Both the position numbers and the translations under genes were made by a program. This document shows, piece by piece, positions 25,667 to 34,857 of a stretch of DNA of 35,974 bases (within the stretch, counting starts at the first letter, position 1; every line of letters begins with the position of its first letter). A model generated the notes under the pieces. That model worked only from the letters and a program-made list of their open reading frames with translations, searched no databases and was not told the origin of the DNA. Origin of the DNA: Acinetobacter sp. HR7 (lineage in GTDB: Bacteria; Pseudomonadota; Gammaproteobacteria; Pseudomonadales; Moraxellaceae). The DNA lies in assembly GCF_000773685.1 (NCBI RefSeq), contig NZ_JPQO01000185.1, positions 1-35,974 of the forward strand, given 5' to 3'.

Positions 25667-26788
25667 CTACTCAGAAAAACCTGTGCGAATAATTTCTTTT
25701 GATTTAGCTTCTTCAAGCTCAGAAACACGTTGACGAACCATAGCTTCGATTTCATCAACCAGTTGATTGGTATCGATTAAGTGGCTCTTTTCGCCATTAC
25801 GATACACCAGTGAACGCGGAGTTGCACCTACCACGCCGATATCCGCCTCTTTGGCTTCGCCCGGACCATTCACTTTACAGCCAATCACGGACACATCCAT
25901 CGGTACACGTACATCTTCCAGACGCTCTTCCAATGTCTGCATCACTTTGATCACGTTAAATTCCTGACGTGAACAGCTTGGGCAGGCAATGAAGTTAATG
26001 CCGTTAGAGCGCAGACCTAAAGATTTCAGAATATCAAACCCGATTTTGACTTCTTCCTCAGGCTCAGCAGCTAAGGAAATACGCATGGTATCGCCAATGC
26101 CTTCCATCAGCAGACCACCGAGGGCAATTGCTGATTTTACTGAACCGGTACGGTAAATCCCGGCTTCGGTAACACCAAGATGCAATGGATTATCAATCTG
26201 TTGAGACAGCAAACGATACGCATCCATAGTCAGGAACACATTCGATGCTTTTACCGATACTTTAAATTCCTGGAAGTCCAGACGGTCCAGAATATCGATA
26301 TGGCGCATTGCAGATTCCAGCAGTGCCTGACCCGTTGGTTCGCCATATTTTTTCTGGATATCTTTTTCCAGTGAACCGGCATTTACACCGATACGCATGG
26401 AAATATCATTATGACGTGCCGCTGCGACCACTTCACGAATTTTAGCTTCAGAGCCAATATTCCCCGGGTTAATCCGCAGACAGTCTGCACCCAGATCAGC
26501 CACTGCCAAGGCAATTTTGTAATCAAAGTGAATATCTGCAACCAGTGGCACCTCAACCTGCTTGCGGATTTCACCGAAAGCCGCTGCTGCTTCCATACTT
26601 GGCACAGAAACCCGCATGATGTCCGCACCTGCCGCAACACAGCGCTGGATTTGTGCAACCGTGGCTGCCACATCACAAGTTTCGGTATTGGTCATACTCT
26701 GGATGCTGATAGGCGCATCACCACCGACATAAACTGAACCGACACGAATCTTGCGAGTTGGACGGCGTTGGATCGGATTCACTATCAT
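25667..26788 (-). CDS. ispG: 4-hydroxy-3-methylbut-2-en-1-yl diphosphate synthase
   Basis: This 373-residue protein (E. coli 372) catalyses the penultimate step of the MEP isoprenoid pathway. A TIM-barrel half starts [20 protein letters not shown] and includes [11 protein letters not shown] and RINPGNIG. The C-terminal 4Fe-4S domain has the three ligand cysteines in [12 protein letters not shown] and [13 protein letters not shown], with the catalytic Glu after NGPGE. It lies between rodZ and hisS with small gaps (23 and 3 nt), as in many Gammaproteobacteria. All catalytic residues that I can recognise are present. Confidence 0.98.
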   Translation of the reverse strand: MIVNPIQRRPTRKIRVGSVYVGGDAPISIQSMTNTETCDVAATVAQIQRCVAAGADIMRVSVPSMEAAAAFGEIRKQVEVPLVADIHFDYKIALAVADLGADCLRINPGNIGSEAKIREVVAAARHNDISMRIGVNAGSLEKDIQKKYGEPTGQALLESAMRHIDILDRLDFQEFKVSVKASNVFLTMDAYRLLSQQIDNPLHLGVTEAGIYRTGSVKSAIALGGLLMEGIGDTMRISLAAEPEEEVKIGFDILKSLGLRSNGINFIACPSCSRQEFNVIKVMQTLEERLEDVRVPMDVSVIGCKVNGPGEAKEADIGVVGATPRSLVYRNGEKSHLIDTNQLVDEIEAMVRQRVSELEEAKSKEIIRTGFSE

Positions 26789-26811
26789 GATTTGCTTCTA
26801 CTCTCTTGCCC

Positions 26812-27600
26812 TTAACGTGATAAACGGAAATCTGCTTTACCGTTTACGGTGTATGGTGACAATGCAATATTTTCATTATTCAGAGTCAATGTCACAGCGG
26901 TTGCATCATCGAGACGGATCTGGAATGGAGATTCCCCACTCAAGTTAAGTGTCGATGCCTGACGGCCGGTTGCCAGCACCTTGCCAGTTGCATCCACAAT
27001 ATGCACTGAAGTTGGCGTACTGAATTCAAGTTTTAACTGGTCACCAGAGACTGCAGCGGTGGAATCCATATTAATCACTTCAACTTCAGATTCCTGCGCT
27101 GCCGGTTCTACTGATGCATCATCACTGCTGCTTGACCAGTTCTGGATCATCGCAACTAGCAAACCTAATACCACCAGTACAGCAAGCGTAATCAGGCCAC
27201 GTTTCAGCCATTTACGGTTACGGTCGCGGTTAGAACCTGGTAGTTTACCCATGATCTTGATGGGAGAATTATTCAGGCCATTGATCGGCGGCACGCCAGT
27301 TTCACTGGCATAAATATCATCAAAACGCTGGATAATATTGGTCGCATCTACACCTAAATATTTAGCATAGAGACGGTAATACCCTTTGATAAAAGTGGCC
27401 TGAGGCAAAGACTTATAGTCATCCTGCTCCAGCGCAGTCAGGGTTTTCAGCGGAATATTCAGCTCTTGTTCGACATCTGCCAGTTCAAGCTTTTTATTGA
27501 GACGAACCTGGCGCAAGTACTCACCTGGACGTTGAACATTTCCTAACGCGTTTGGCGCTACGCTCGAATTATTCGATGGTGAATTAGGATTTACTTCCAT
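26812..27600 (-). CDS. rodZ: Cytoskeleton protein RodZ
   Basis: This 262-residue bitopic protein has, after about 25 polar residues, a helix-turn-helix domain (GEYLRQVRLNKKLELADVEQ ... IPLKTLTALEQDDY ... FIKGYYRLYAKYLGVD). A basic stretch (NRDRNRKWLKRG) precedes one membrane helix (about 134-155, LITLAVLVVLGLLVAMI), and a periplasmic DUF4115 beta domain follows (VHIVDATGKVL ... NIALSPYTVNGKADFRLSR). RodZ links MreB to the elongation machinery and cell shape. Its ATG lies inside the last 10 nt of pilF. It is shorter than E. coli RodZ (337) mainly in the periplasmic part. Confidence 0.94.
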   Translation of the reverse strand: MEVNPNSPSNNSSVAPNALGNVQRPGEYLRQVRLNKKLELADVEQELNIPLKTLTALEQDDYKSLPQATFIKGYYRLYAKYLGVDATNIIQRFDDIYASETGVPPINGLNNSPIKIMGKLPGSNRDRNRKWLKRGLITLAVLVVLGLLVAMIQNWSSSSDDASVEPAAQESEVEVINMDSTAAVSGDQLKLEFSTPTSVHIVDATGKVLATGRQASTLNLSGESPFQIRLDDATAVTLTLNNENIALSPYTVNGKADFRLSR

Positions 27601-28391
27601 ACGGCCTCAGTACTGTACTGTAATTGCAAATAACGTTGGTATTCCTGGCTTTCAGGGAAAAGTGCACGCAGCTGATTCACCAGTACCTGCATTCCGAGTT
27701 GATCGCCACTGGCACGCGCTGTGCGAATGCCTATCCAGAGTGCGCGGGCACCCTGATTCTTCTGCCCTACCGCATGCACAAACTGTTCATACATTTTGCT
27801 TGCTGCAGGGAACTGCTGGTTCAGATAAAAAATCTCTGCCAACTCTAACATTGAAATATAAGAATCGCGATTGGCTTGTAGCGCCTGTTTGAATGATTTT
27901 TCAGCATTTACCAGATCCCCTTTTTTCAGGTAGATCCGCCCCAGATTTTCCAGGGCACGGTAACGCTGGTCATAACCCAGGGTTGCACCGGCAATTTCAA
28001 ACTGTTCAATCGCGTCATTATAACGTTCAAGTTGATATAAATAGGTGCCGTAATTGTTACGCGCCTGTGCATTTTTCGGTTCAGCAGAAATCGCTTTTTT
28101 AAAATAACTTTCCGCTTTTTCCAGATTAGCCTTACTGCCTTCCTGTTGTAGCAGCACGCCCATCATCATATTGGCCTGGGCATCACGTGAATTGATTTTC
28201 AGTGCTTCGTCCAGTGCGCGCTTGGCTGAATCCAGATCACCTGTTTTCAGATATTCAACCGCCAATTGAGTCCGTACCTTAATTGCCTTTTCCGGGTCCT
28301 TTTTCCCCGCGTCTACTGTCTGACAGGCAGTCAATGCAAGTGAAAAACATACTGTTGAAATTAAAGCAATTTTAGATGTCATCTTTCTCAA
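27591..28391 (-). CDS. pilF: Type IV pilus biogenesis/stability lipoprotein PilF (PilW)
   Basis: This 266-residue protein has a lipoprotein signal (SLALTACQT; Cys at about 23) followed by about six TPR units (AVEYLKTGDLDSAKRALDEA, ANMMMGVLLQQEG, YGTYLYQLERYNDAIEQF, LGRIYLKKGDLVNAEKSF). PilF chaperones outer-membrane insertion and multimerisation of the PilQ secretin. Two starts compete: TTG at 28391 with AAGAGG 7 nt upstream, used here, and ATG at 28382, which has a weak, too-close site but a conventional start codon. Both leave a working signal peptide. It overlaps rodZ by 10 nt and follows rlmN after 15 nt. Confidence 0.93.
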   Translation of the reverse strand: MRKMTSKIALISTVCFSLALTACQTVDAGKKDPEKAIKVRTQLAVEYLKTGDLDSAKRALDEALKINSRDAQANMMMGVLLQQEGSKANLEKAESYFKKAISAEPKNAQARNNYGTYLYQLERYNDAIEQFEIAGATLGYDQRYRALENLGRIYLKKGDLVNAEKSFKQALQANRDSYISMLELAEIFYLNQQFPAASKMYEQFVHAVGQKNQGARALWIGIRTARASGDQLGMQVLVNQLRALFPESQEYQRYLQLQYSTEAVWK

Positions 28392-28406
28392 TTGGCGACC
28401 TCTTTT

Positions 28407-29642
28407 TTATCCTTGTGAGCGCATGATCTCATTGGATTGCGCAATTTTCTTTTTCCATTGTTCAGCACGGCGGGTACGGTCTGCAACCTGCCCGACTAAC
28501 TGTCCGCACGCAGCGTCAATATCATCACCACGTGTCTGACGAATCGTACACACAAAACCGGCATCAGACAAAGTTTTTTGGAAAGAAATAATGCGGTTAC
28601 GGCTAGAACGTCCGTATGGCGCATGTGGGAATGGGTTAAATGGAATCAGGTTGATCTTGCTTGGTAGGTCTTTCAGCAGCTTAATCATTTCCTGTGCATG
28701 CTCAGGCTTGTCATTCACGCCATCCAGCATCACGTATTCAATGGTCACGTGCTTACGCGCACTTTCATTGCCATCTTTTTTGATATAACGCTGACATGCG
28801 GCGATGAGCTGTTCTAGTGGATATTTCTTGTTAATTGGCACCAGTTCATTACGCAGTTCATTGTTGGTCGCATGCAGGGAAATTGCCAGCGCCACATCAA
28901 TATCTTCTGCCAGCTGGTCAATCTTCGGCACTACACCTGAAGTCGACAAGGTCACACGACGTTTCGACATGCCATAAGCGAAGTCATCCAGCATGATGCG
29001 CATAGAGTTCAACACAGCGTCGTAATTGAGCAATGGTTCACCCATACCCATCATTACCACGTTCGTTACCGAACGCTCACGATCCGCGACAGGCACATCT
29101 TCCATATAGGAATAGTTTGCCATCCACAACTGACCAATAATTTCTGCTTGAGTCAAGTCACGCTGGAATCCCTGTTTACCGGTTGAACAGAATGAACAAT
29201 CCAGAGCACAGCCCACTTGTGAGGAAATACACAAGGTCTTGCGTGAACCGGTTTTGTCTTCGGCTGGGATCAGCACGGTTTCAACCAGTGAGCCTTCCCC
29301 ATCACCCACGCGAAACACCCATTTACGAGTACCGTCTTTGGAGAAATTTTTATGCACCACTTCTGGGGCTTTAATTTCACAAATCTTTTCCAGCTTTTCA
29401 CGCAGCTTGCCTGAGATATTGGTCATCTCAGCAAAATCAGTCACGAAATACTGGTGAATCCATTTCATCACCTGTCCGGCACGGAATTTCTTCTCACCCA
29501 TATCTTCGAAGAATTTTTCCATTTGTGGACGTGACATGCCAAGTAAGTTCACTTTCTCCACAGTTTTTTCCTGTGCAGGAGCGGATGGAGTGTGTTGCTG
29601 TGCATCAGAAACGGCTGATACAGCGACTGCTTCAGTACTCAT
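28407..29642 (-). CDS. rlmN: 23S rRNA (A2503)/tRNA (A37) C2-methyltransferase RlmN
   Basis: This 411-residue protein is a radical-SAM enzyme with [11 protein letters not shown] (CX3CX2C, 4Fe-4S). It also has the [12 protein letters not shown] motif, the STSGVVPKI region, [14 protein letters not shown], and the resolving Cys in [20 protein letters not shown]. It methylates A2503 at the peptidyl-transferase centre and A37 in some tRNAs. The N-terminal 30 residues are Ala/Ser/Thr-rich and not part of the fold, making it longer than E. coli RlmN (384). ATG at 29642 has AGGT 7-8 nt upstream. It follows the ndk terminator, so it likely starts the rlmN-pilF-rodZ-ispG-hisS-yfgM-bamB unit. Confidence 0.97.
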   Translation of the reverse strand: MSTEAVAVSAVSDAQQHTPSAPAQEKTVEKVNLLGMSRPQMEKFFEDMGEKKFRAGQVMKWIHQYFVTDFAEMTNISGKLREKLEKICEIKAPEVVHKNFSKDGTRKWVFRVGDGEGSLVETVLIPAEDKTGSRKTLCISSQVGCALDCSFCSTGKQGFQRDLTQAEIIGQLWMANYSYMEDVPVADRERSVTNVVMMGMGEPLLNYDAVLNSMRIMLDDFAYGMSKRRVTLSTSGVVPKIDQLAEDIDVALAISLHATNNELRNELVPINKKYPLEQLIAACQRYIKKDGNESARKHVTIEYVMLDGVNDKPEHAQEMIKLLKDLPSKINLIPFNPFPHAPYGRSSRNRIISFQKTLSDAGFVCTIRQTRGDDIDAACGQLVGQVADRTRRAEQWKKKIAQSNEIMRSQG

Positions 29643-29713
29643 GTGTGTTACCTAAACCATGTCTAAAGATGAAAGGAGAAGCTCAATATGTGAGCAAAGG
29701 ATTATTCAGGGAA

Positions 29714-29749
29714 TAAAAAAACCAGATAAGTATAATAACACTTATCTGG
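29714..29749 (-). terminator. Rho-independent terminator of ndk
   Basis: CCAGATAAGT (29722-29731) and ACTTATCTGG (29740-29749) form a perfect 10-bp stem with an 8-nt loop. On minus it is followed by seven to eight T residues (29721-29714), a textbook intrinsic terminator 15 nt after the ndk stop. Confidence 0.93.
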
Positions 29750-29764
29750 CTTGAATACTGCGAA

Positions 29765-30196
29765 TTAACGAGTACGTGGAGCAATCTCAGTTTGCGCGAA
29801 GAAGTAGTTAATTTCGCGATCAGCAGATGCTACAGAGTCAGAACCGTGAGCAGCGTTTTCGTCGATGCTTACAGCGAAGTCTGCACGGATTGTACCAGGA
29901 GCAGCTTCTTTAGGGTTAGTAGCACCCAGGATTTCACGGTGAGCAAGAACTGCGTTTTCACCTTCAAGAACTGAAACAACCACTGGACCAGAAGTCATGA
30001 ATGCAACTAGGTCACCAAAGAAACCGCGTTCTTTGTGTTCAGCGTAGAAGCCTTCAGCTTCAGCTTTAGTCAGGTGTTTCATTTTAGTTGCAACGATTTT
30101 AAGGCCCGCTTTTTCAAAACGAGCAAAGATTTCACCGATTACGTTTTTAGCAACTGCGTCTGGTTTTACGATAGATAATGTACGTTCAATAGCCAT
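29765..30196 (-). CDS. ndk: Nucleoside diphosphate kinase
   Basis: This 143-residue protein (E. coli 143) opens [20 protein letters not shown]. It has the phosphohistidine motif [12 protein letters not shown] (His near 117), which passes phosphate from ATP to NDPs through a ping-pong step. ATG at 30196 has AAGGAG 7 nt upstream, a strong site for a highly expressed enzyme. It is monocistronic by layout: a promoter-like TATAAT lies inside an inverted repeat upstream, and a strong terminator downstream. Confidence 0.98.
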   Translation of the reverse strand: MAIERTLSIVKPDAVAKNVIGEIFARFEKAGLKIVATKMKHLTKAEAEGFYAEHKERGFFGDLVAFMTSGPVVVSVLEGENAVLAHREILGATNPKEAAPGTIRADFAVSIDENAAHGSDSVASADREINYFFAQTEIAPRTR

Positions 30197-30234
30197 GATT
30201 GGCTCCTTTAGTCAATGGTTGACATGAAAATTTG

Positions 30235-30258
30235 GCGCATTATACCGAGATAATGCGC
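30235..30258 (-). promoter_or_regulatory. Inverted repeat enclosing a TATAAT (-10) upstream of ndk
   Basis: GCGCATTAT (30235-30243) and ATAATGCGC (30250-30258) are perfect 9-bp inverted copies with a 6-nt spacer. On minus, TATAAT occupies 30244-30239, giving a predicted leader of about 35 nt before the ndk ATG. No good -35 lies 16-18 nt upstream, which would suit an activated or repressed promoter. The promoter call is an inference from position. Confidence 0.4.
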
Positions 30259-30274
30259 AATTTTCTGCTTTTCC

Positions 30275-30302
30275 TCTGTAAAAAAATCGCTTTTTTGACA
30301 GA
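30275..30302 (-). terminator. AT-rich hairpin after iscX
   Basis: TCTGT (30275-30279) pairs with ACAGA (30298-30302) and A6 pairs with T6, around TCGC/GCGA. It begins 4 nt after the iscX stop, and on minus the T-run lies inside the stem arm. It is a plausible but weak terminator. Confidence 0.35.
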
Positions 30303-30306
30303 AGCC

Positions 30307-30507
30307 TTAGCGCGCTTCGTCAATCCAAGCCATTTGAATTGCTTCCAGCAGACCTTCGGTTGATTTTTGTGGATCATCTTCAAAGTCTGGAAGTGCACAT
30401 ACCCAAGTATGTAAATCCGTAAAACGAATCCATTGCGGATCTACATCCGGATGCGCTTCATACAGTTCAATTGCGATATCAAGAGTATCAGTCCAACGTA
30501 AACCCAT
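30307..30507 (-). CDS. iscX: Fe-S cluster assembly protein IscX
   Basis: This 66-residue acidic protein is the usual IscX/YfhJ length. Family sequence: MGLRWTDTLDIAIEL, DVDPQWIRFTDLHTWV, ALPDFEDDP, EGLLEAIQMAWIDE. IscX binds IscS and iron and modulates Fe-S assembly. The start is ATG at 30507, with AGGA 6-7 nt upstream. A longer open frame to 30573 lacks homology. It stands apart from isc genes, next to ndk, an arrangement I associate with Acinetobacter. Confidence 0.93.
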   Translation of the reverse strand: MGLRWTDTLDIAIELYEAHPDVDPQWIRFTDLHTWVCALPDFEDDPQKSTEGLLEAIQMAWIDEAR

Positions 30508-30596
30508 ATTTGTTCCTAATAGCTGTTTGCTTTGATGCTGTACTTTATCAAATCTGGCAAATACTGCGAGCATTTACCACAGCAACCCGCATATTT

Positions 30597-31151
30597 TTAC
30601 AAGCTGATATTAAATACCGGGGCTAAAGAAATGATACTGATGGCAACAGTAGCGCCAATCACTGCACCAATCGCAACATCACTAGGATAATGCAAACCTA
30701 AAATCATACGTGAAAGGGCCACCAGAATCGTAAAAGGTAACATCAGGATCAATAATAACGGCACGCTATACCCCAGCAAAGTTGTGGCCATCACAGCATG
30801 CAGAGTATGACCAGAGGGGAAACTATAGTGATCTAAAGGATGTTCGCCTAAACGAATTAGTTGATGATGTACTTGATAAGGCCGAGGACGAGAGGTCTTG
30901 GTCTTTAATATTCTATAAAGCACTGTTCCAAATGTGCTACCGATAATCAGATAAAGCAGTTGCATGCTGTAAATCAGACCTTGTAACAGCCAAGCTGCAA
31001 TAATCATCACATACCAGAAAATACCATTACCGAGTCGGCTAATCATTTTAAAGAAGGCAGCTACACCTTTGGAATGTAACAAGTGATTCAACACCACACA
31101 GCCTTTTAAATCCAACTCGAGGAATTTTGTTTTTGCATTGTGGAGTTTCAT
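30597..31151 (-). CDS. PAP2-family membrane phosphatase
   Basis: This 184-residue integral membrane protein has about five hydrophobic segments. All three acid-phosphatase motifs are present: KTKTSRPRPYQ (KX6RP), FPSGHTLHAV (PSGH) and SRMILGLHYPSDVAIG (SRX5HX3D). Relatives dephosphorylate phosphatidylglycerophosphate, undecaprenyl pyrophosphate or lipid A-type substrates in the inner membrane; the substrate here is unknown. Two adjacent ATG codons exist (31154 and 31151); the second is 6 nt from GGAG of a perfect AAGGAG and is preferred. It lies between iscX and the pilus operon, on the same strand as both. Confidence 0.92.
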   Translation of the reverse strand: MKLHNAKTKFLELDLKGCVVLNHLLHSKGVAAFFKMISRLGNGIFWYVMIIAAWLLQGLIYSMQLLYLIIGSTFGTVLYRILKTKTSRPRPYQVHHQLIRLGEHPLDHYSFPSGHTLHAVMATTLLGYSVPLLLILMLPFTILVALSRMILGLHYPSDVAIGAVIGATVAISIISLAPVFNISL

Positions 31152-31244
31152 CATTCGCTCCTTTGTTATTTTCAGTTTATTTGGCCTATTTATTGAAATA
31201 CTGAATTTAGATCCTTTTATTACAGATTATTTAGAACAGTTATT

Positions 31245-31655
31245 TTAAAATTTAATATCTACCGAAATTTGGTCAGTATAGGTACCTGCTGGAAAACCAT
31301 TTAAAGGATTATCAAGCAATTGCACCGCAATAATATATTTTTGGCGTTGTGCAGCACTTTGATTAATTGGCACGCCCCACAAATTATTATTTGCTCCCCT
31401 CAAATTTAACTTAGTACGGAGTTTATCTGGACCGTTAGCTACAAAACTCATACCATCCGCACTTAATAAATTTTGACTGTTAAATAAAATGGAATAACTC
31501 TTATCACAAGTAATATTAAAAGAGGTTGCAGCTTGACTGCGCTGATAACTTTGTAAGCGTAATTCGCTACTACTAAAACCATCAATTGAGCAATATTGAG
31601 CAGTCGCTACTGAACTTATGCCTAGCATAGATAAAAACAAAAACAACTTTTTCAT
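31245..31655 (-). CDS. Small SCPU-domain pilus subunit, probable single-domain tip
   Basis: This 136-residue protein has a signal peptide (cleavage after VATA, about residue 19). The mature part starts QYCSIDGF, has a second Cys in NITCDKS and ends GTYTDQISVDIKF, the spore-coat-U (SCPU) pattern of Csu-type pilins. The mature N-terminus reaches Cys almost at once, leaving no donor strand, so it could accept a strand but not give one. That suits a tip subunit. Csu-type operons normally end with a two-domain adhesin of about 330 residues, and this one has a single domain. ATG at 31655 has AGGAG 7 nt upstream. It follows the usher by 10 nt and is the last gene of the operon. Confidence 0.78.
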   Translation of the reverse strand: MKKLFLFLSMLGISSVATAQYCSIDGFSSSELRLQSYQRSQAATSFNITCDKSYSILFNSQNLLSADGMSFVANGPDKLRTKLNLRGANNNLWGVPINQSAAQRQKYIIAVQLLDNPLNGFPAGTYTDQISVDIKF

Positions 31656-31665
31656 TGTTCTACTC

Positions 31666-33996
31666 CTACTTACATACAGCTTCTAGAATTTGGCTGCTAG
31701 CATTCTGGAATTGCATATGATTAAGATTCAATTGTGCCTGGCAGTATTGTGCGCCTTGAGTCTTAACTTTCAGATTGTATATTCCTGGTTTAAATAGATA
31801 GAGATAGACAAGACCTTGACTATCTACGAAATAAGGCTCTTCTCCAAGACCATCTATAAGCACTTCAGAGCCTGCGACAAGATTGTTCTGTTGATTATCT
31901 TTAAGGCGAACAATAAATCGTTTAGTTTTATGGATAGGAAAGTCTAAACGATACCCTCGTTGATCCAATCCCACTAGTTCTTTGGAAGAATATTCAAAAG
32001 TTTCATCCATTGCTAACTGGTTATGGTCAAAAGAAATATCATAATGAATATAAGGAATCAGGTTATGAACAAACATATAACCTTTTTTATTTGTATTTCC
32101 TGCAAGAGTTGCTGAGCGATAAATATCAATATCAGCATGTTGATCTACATTAACCAAAGCAAAAGCATTATCTGCATACTTGGTTAAAGCGACTTTACTA
32201 CCTAGCCATACAAGTGCACCATCAAATGCCGCTTGAGAATAACGGCGATCTTCAAATTCATCATGTGACAACTGCAAATTACCAATATCTGTTTTTAAAA
32301 GACCATAGGCATTGTAGTTAATCTCTTCTTCTCTATGATTCACACCAAGCACATAATCAAAACCATTTTGCGTCATAGTACGATGTGCATAACTTAAACT
32401 GGTTTCTTTATCTCCCGTATCATGATCTAGAGAAATTCGTCCTCTTTCTCCCCAATTGTAATAAAAAGCAATATTAAAGCCTTGATCTCCATCTTCTTCA
32501 CTAAAATCTTTATAATAGCCAAAATCTGTAAATAAATTTTTTGTTAAAACTTTACTTGCACGAACATCTAAAAATTTACGATCTTCTCGAGGAGTGCCGT
32601 TGTCATCATTATAATAAGATTGGTAAACATAGTTAAAACCTAATCCATCAACAATTTTTAAGTTAGAAAAATTTAAATATAAAATATTTGAAGATTCAAC
32701 ATTAGAGTCCAGTGTATCGGAATTTAGATACTGATATTTTTTAGTAAAATATTGACTATTTAAACCAAACGCCCAATTTCTGGAATTACGGCTAATTCCA
32801 ATGCCACCTGCATACCCCTGCTCATCTATTTCTTCTGATTTGCTCACCGAAGCTGCAGTATCTAAAAGAAAATACTTACTAATTCCTTGAGTCCACAATA
32901 GATCTGCATTACTCACATTTTCACTATAAACCAAATCCACGCCTAAGGTGGTAGAGTTAGTGATGCCTCGACGAAAATAGAATTTGCCAAACATGTCTCT
33001 ATAATCATCATCTACGACATCATAGTTGTAATGTAATTTCCCTGCGGAAAAATTATATTCATTTAATTTTGGTTTTAATAAACGGCTATTTATATAAACT
33101 GGAAAACTTCTTACAGTCCGATTTCCCAGAATATCTTCTACAACAATTTGAGCATCCCCAGCCTGATTAACAATTGCTCCTCCAGGAAGATTATAATTAC
33201 CCGGTGTCACAGAATTTCGATACAAGCTAACACCATTAATAAATAGGTCAATGGTAGAAGGTAGACTAGCACTACCTGTTAATGCCGGTATATTCCAAAA
33301 GACGAAATCTGGTCGCTCAATATAGTTTGTTCCGAAACTAAGACCACCAAAACGGAAAGAGTTATTTAAAAAACTATAAGGACTCGTTGTATCGCCTACC
33401 GTTAGTTTTAAAAAATGTTTTGGAAAATCAATATCTAGAGTACTATTTACACGCACTACCTGTTGTTCAACCTCTTCCGGATCATTTCGATACAGAAAAG
33501 CATTTTTAAAAAGCCAATAATCATTAAAAATACCAATTTCTGAAAACGTATTAAATCCCTGTTCTTCCTCATCTTTACCATAAAAAAGACTATAGTTTAT
33601 AAACCCTCCAAAATTTGCTTTTGCTGGTATTTCAACATCTGCCAAGTAATCAGTATCTTGAAAATAGTTTGCTGGCAAGAAAAGCTTAATAGCCTGTAGG
33701 CTATGATCATCTTCTATTCGGATATCAGGTGAGGTTATGAGACAAAAATTTCTTCTAGTTAAATGTCTTGGAGTTTTTTCAATACGAATTCCTATATTAC
33801 GCAACGCCTCACACTCGACATATCGCTTTCCTCCCTGGGAAAAAGTTACTGTTTCAGTATCATAGTCCAACCCATTCACCCAAATATTTACAATAAACTC
33901 TTCAGATGTTGCTTTCTGTTCAATCCCTTGAATAATTTCTGCATGTGTAACACCAATTCCACAGGCAATGACTAAAAGAAGTTTTTTGGCCTTCAT
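31666..33996 (-). CDS. Outer-membrane usher, archaic (Csu-like) chaperone-usher class
   Basis: This 776-residue protein has a signal peptide (GIGVTHA-E). The N-terminal periplasmic domain (about 20-130) has VNIWVNGLDYDTETV and YVECEALRNIGI. A 24-strand barrel contains the plug domain LFINGVSLYRNSVTPGNYNLPGG ahead of VVEDILGNRTVRSFPVYIN; beta strands rich in Tyr/Asp follow. The C-terminal domain includes VLIDGLGEEPYFVDSQGLVYLY and a Cys pair (AQYC ... EAVCK). It would secrete and stack subunits at the outer membrane. At 776 residues it is shorter than CsuD (about 830). ATG at 33996 has AAGGA 7 nt upstream. Confidence 0.9.
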   Translation of the reverse strand: MKAKKLLLVIACGIGVTHAEIIQGIEQKATSEEFIVNIWVNGLDYDTETVTFSQGGKRYVECEALRNIGIRIEKTPRHLTRRNFCLITSPDIRIEDDHSLQAIKLFLPANYFQDTDYLADVEIPAKANFGGFINYSLFYGKDEEEQGFNTFSEIGIFNDYWLFKNAFLYRNDPEEVEQQVVRVNSTLDIDFPKHFLKLTVGDTTSPYSFLNNSFRFGGLSFGTNYIERPDFVFWNIPALTGSASLPSTIDLFINGVSLYRNSVTPGNYNLPGGAIVNQAGDAQIVVEDILGNRTVRSFPVYINSRLLKPKLNEYNFSAGKLHYNYDVVDDDYRDMFGKFYFRRGITNSTTLGVDLVYSENVSNADLLWTQGISKYFLLDTAASVSKSEEIDEQGYAGGIGISRNSRNWAFGLNSQYFTKKYQYLNSDTLDSNVESSNILYLNFSNLKIVDGLGFNYVYQSYYNDDNGTPREDRKFLDVRASKVLTKNLFTDFGYYKDFSEEDGDQGFNIAFYYNWGERGRISLDHDTGDKETSLSYAHRTMTQNGFDYVLGVNHREEEINYNAYGLLKTDIGNLQLSHDEFEDRRYSQAAFDGALVWLGSKVALTKYADNAFALVNVDQHADIDIYRSATLAGNTNKKGYMFVHNLIPYIHYDISFDHNQLAMDETFEYSSKELVGLDQRGYRLDFPIHKTKRFIVRLKDNQQNNLVAGSEVLIDGLGEEPYFVDSQGLVYLYLFKPGIYNLKVKTQGAQYCQAQLNLNHMQFQNASSQILEAVCK

Positions 33997-34037
33997 AGCA
34001 CGATCCTTTTACTACTTTTTATTATTCGTAATAATCA

Positions 34038-34736
34038 TTATCCTTTAACAGGAAACTCTACATATCCTGCTTCATCTAGTTTGATTTTTAATTTTGCCGC
34101 ATTACCTTCTTTGATTTCACCCAGTTCAACTCTAATTTTATTACCACTCAATACATACAACGCTACATCTTGTCGAAGCAACTCATTATTTTTATTATCT
34201 AGAACTACAATTTCTGTTATTTTTGCAAAGGATTTTGCAGTATTATTAATATTGAGATAGGCTAAATTATTTACTTTTTGAATATCTACATTTAATTTAG
34301 GAGCAATGATTTTCCCCGTAAATAAAGGTAAAGAAAAATTAAACAAAAAATTGATTGTAGATTTTTCTTGAATTGGTGTTATTTCTTTAAATACAATTCG
34401 CCAAGCTTGCTGTTGTTCCAAATTTTCCGGTGGCTGACTAAAACCAATACGTACAATCTGTTTACTTTCTGGTTTTAACTCAAATATTTTCGGATTAAAA
34501 AGTAAAGTTTTATCCTCTATCAAGATGTCATTTCCTTCCCTATCCTGTTCCCATTTATAAGCATTAATTTCAAAAATTTTAGAAGATGATAATCCCGTAC
34601 TTTCAATATTAACTGTCGTGCTTTTTTGCTTTTTAAAATCCTCAATCTGCATTTGTATAGGCGTAAATTTAATTCCGGCAAACAAAGAGGCACTCCATAC
34701 AAGTACTATCAGAAATCCCATTATTCTTATATTCAT
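34038..34736 (-). CDS. Periplasmic pilus chaperone, archaic class
   Basis: This 232-residue protein has a signal peptide (cleavage near SLFA-G) and a two-domain Ig-like chaperone. Strand A1 is IKFTPIQMQIEDF; NAYKWEQDREGND followed by LLFNPKIFELKPESKQIVRIG is typical of archaic chaperones. The alternating hydrophobic strand NFLFNFSLPLF is the likely G1 donor strand lent to subunits. It shuttles pilin and tip protein to the usher. ATG at 34736 (MNIRIMGF) has GGAG 6 nt upstream; an in-frame TTG at 34748 overlaps that site and was rejected. It is separated from the pilin gene by a strong hairpin. Confidence 0.88.
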   Translation of the reverse strand: MNIRIMGFLIVLVWSASLFAGIKFTPIQMQIEDFKKQKSTTVNIESTGLSSSKIFEINAYKWEQDREGNDILIEDKTLLFNPKIFELKPESKQIVRIGFSQPPENLEQQQAWRIVFKEITPIQEKSTINFLFNFSLPLFTGKIIAPKLNVDIQKVNNLAYLNINNTAKSFAKITEIVVLDNKNNELLRQDVALYVLSGNKIRVELGEIKEGNAAKLKIKLDEAGYVEFPVKG

Positions 34737-34795
34737 CTTTGACTCCAATACCTTGAATCCAAATATTAATTATTATTTATTGTTAAATATTAAAG

Positions 34796-34820
34796 TAGGA
34801 GATGCTTAATGCATCTCCTA
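34796..34820 (-). promoter_or_regulatory. Intercistronic stem-loop between pilin and chaperone genes
   Basis: TAGGAGATGC (34796-34805) and GCATCTCCTA (34811-34820) form a perfect 10-bp stem with a TTAAT loop. It lies 38 nt past the pilin stop and 60 nt before the chaperone start. On minus only TACTTTAA follows, so it is more likely a partial terminator or 3' mRNA stabiliser than a complete stop. Confidence 0.65.
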
Positions 34821-34857
34821 ATTATTTAATTATAGTTTAAATAGAATTTTCTTATTT

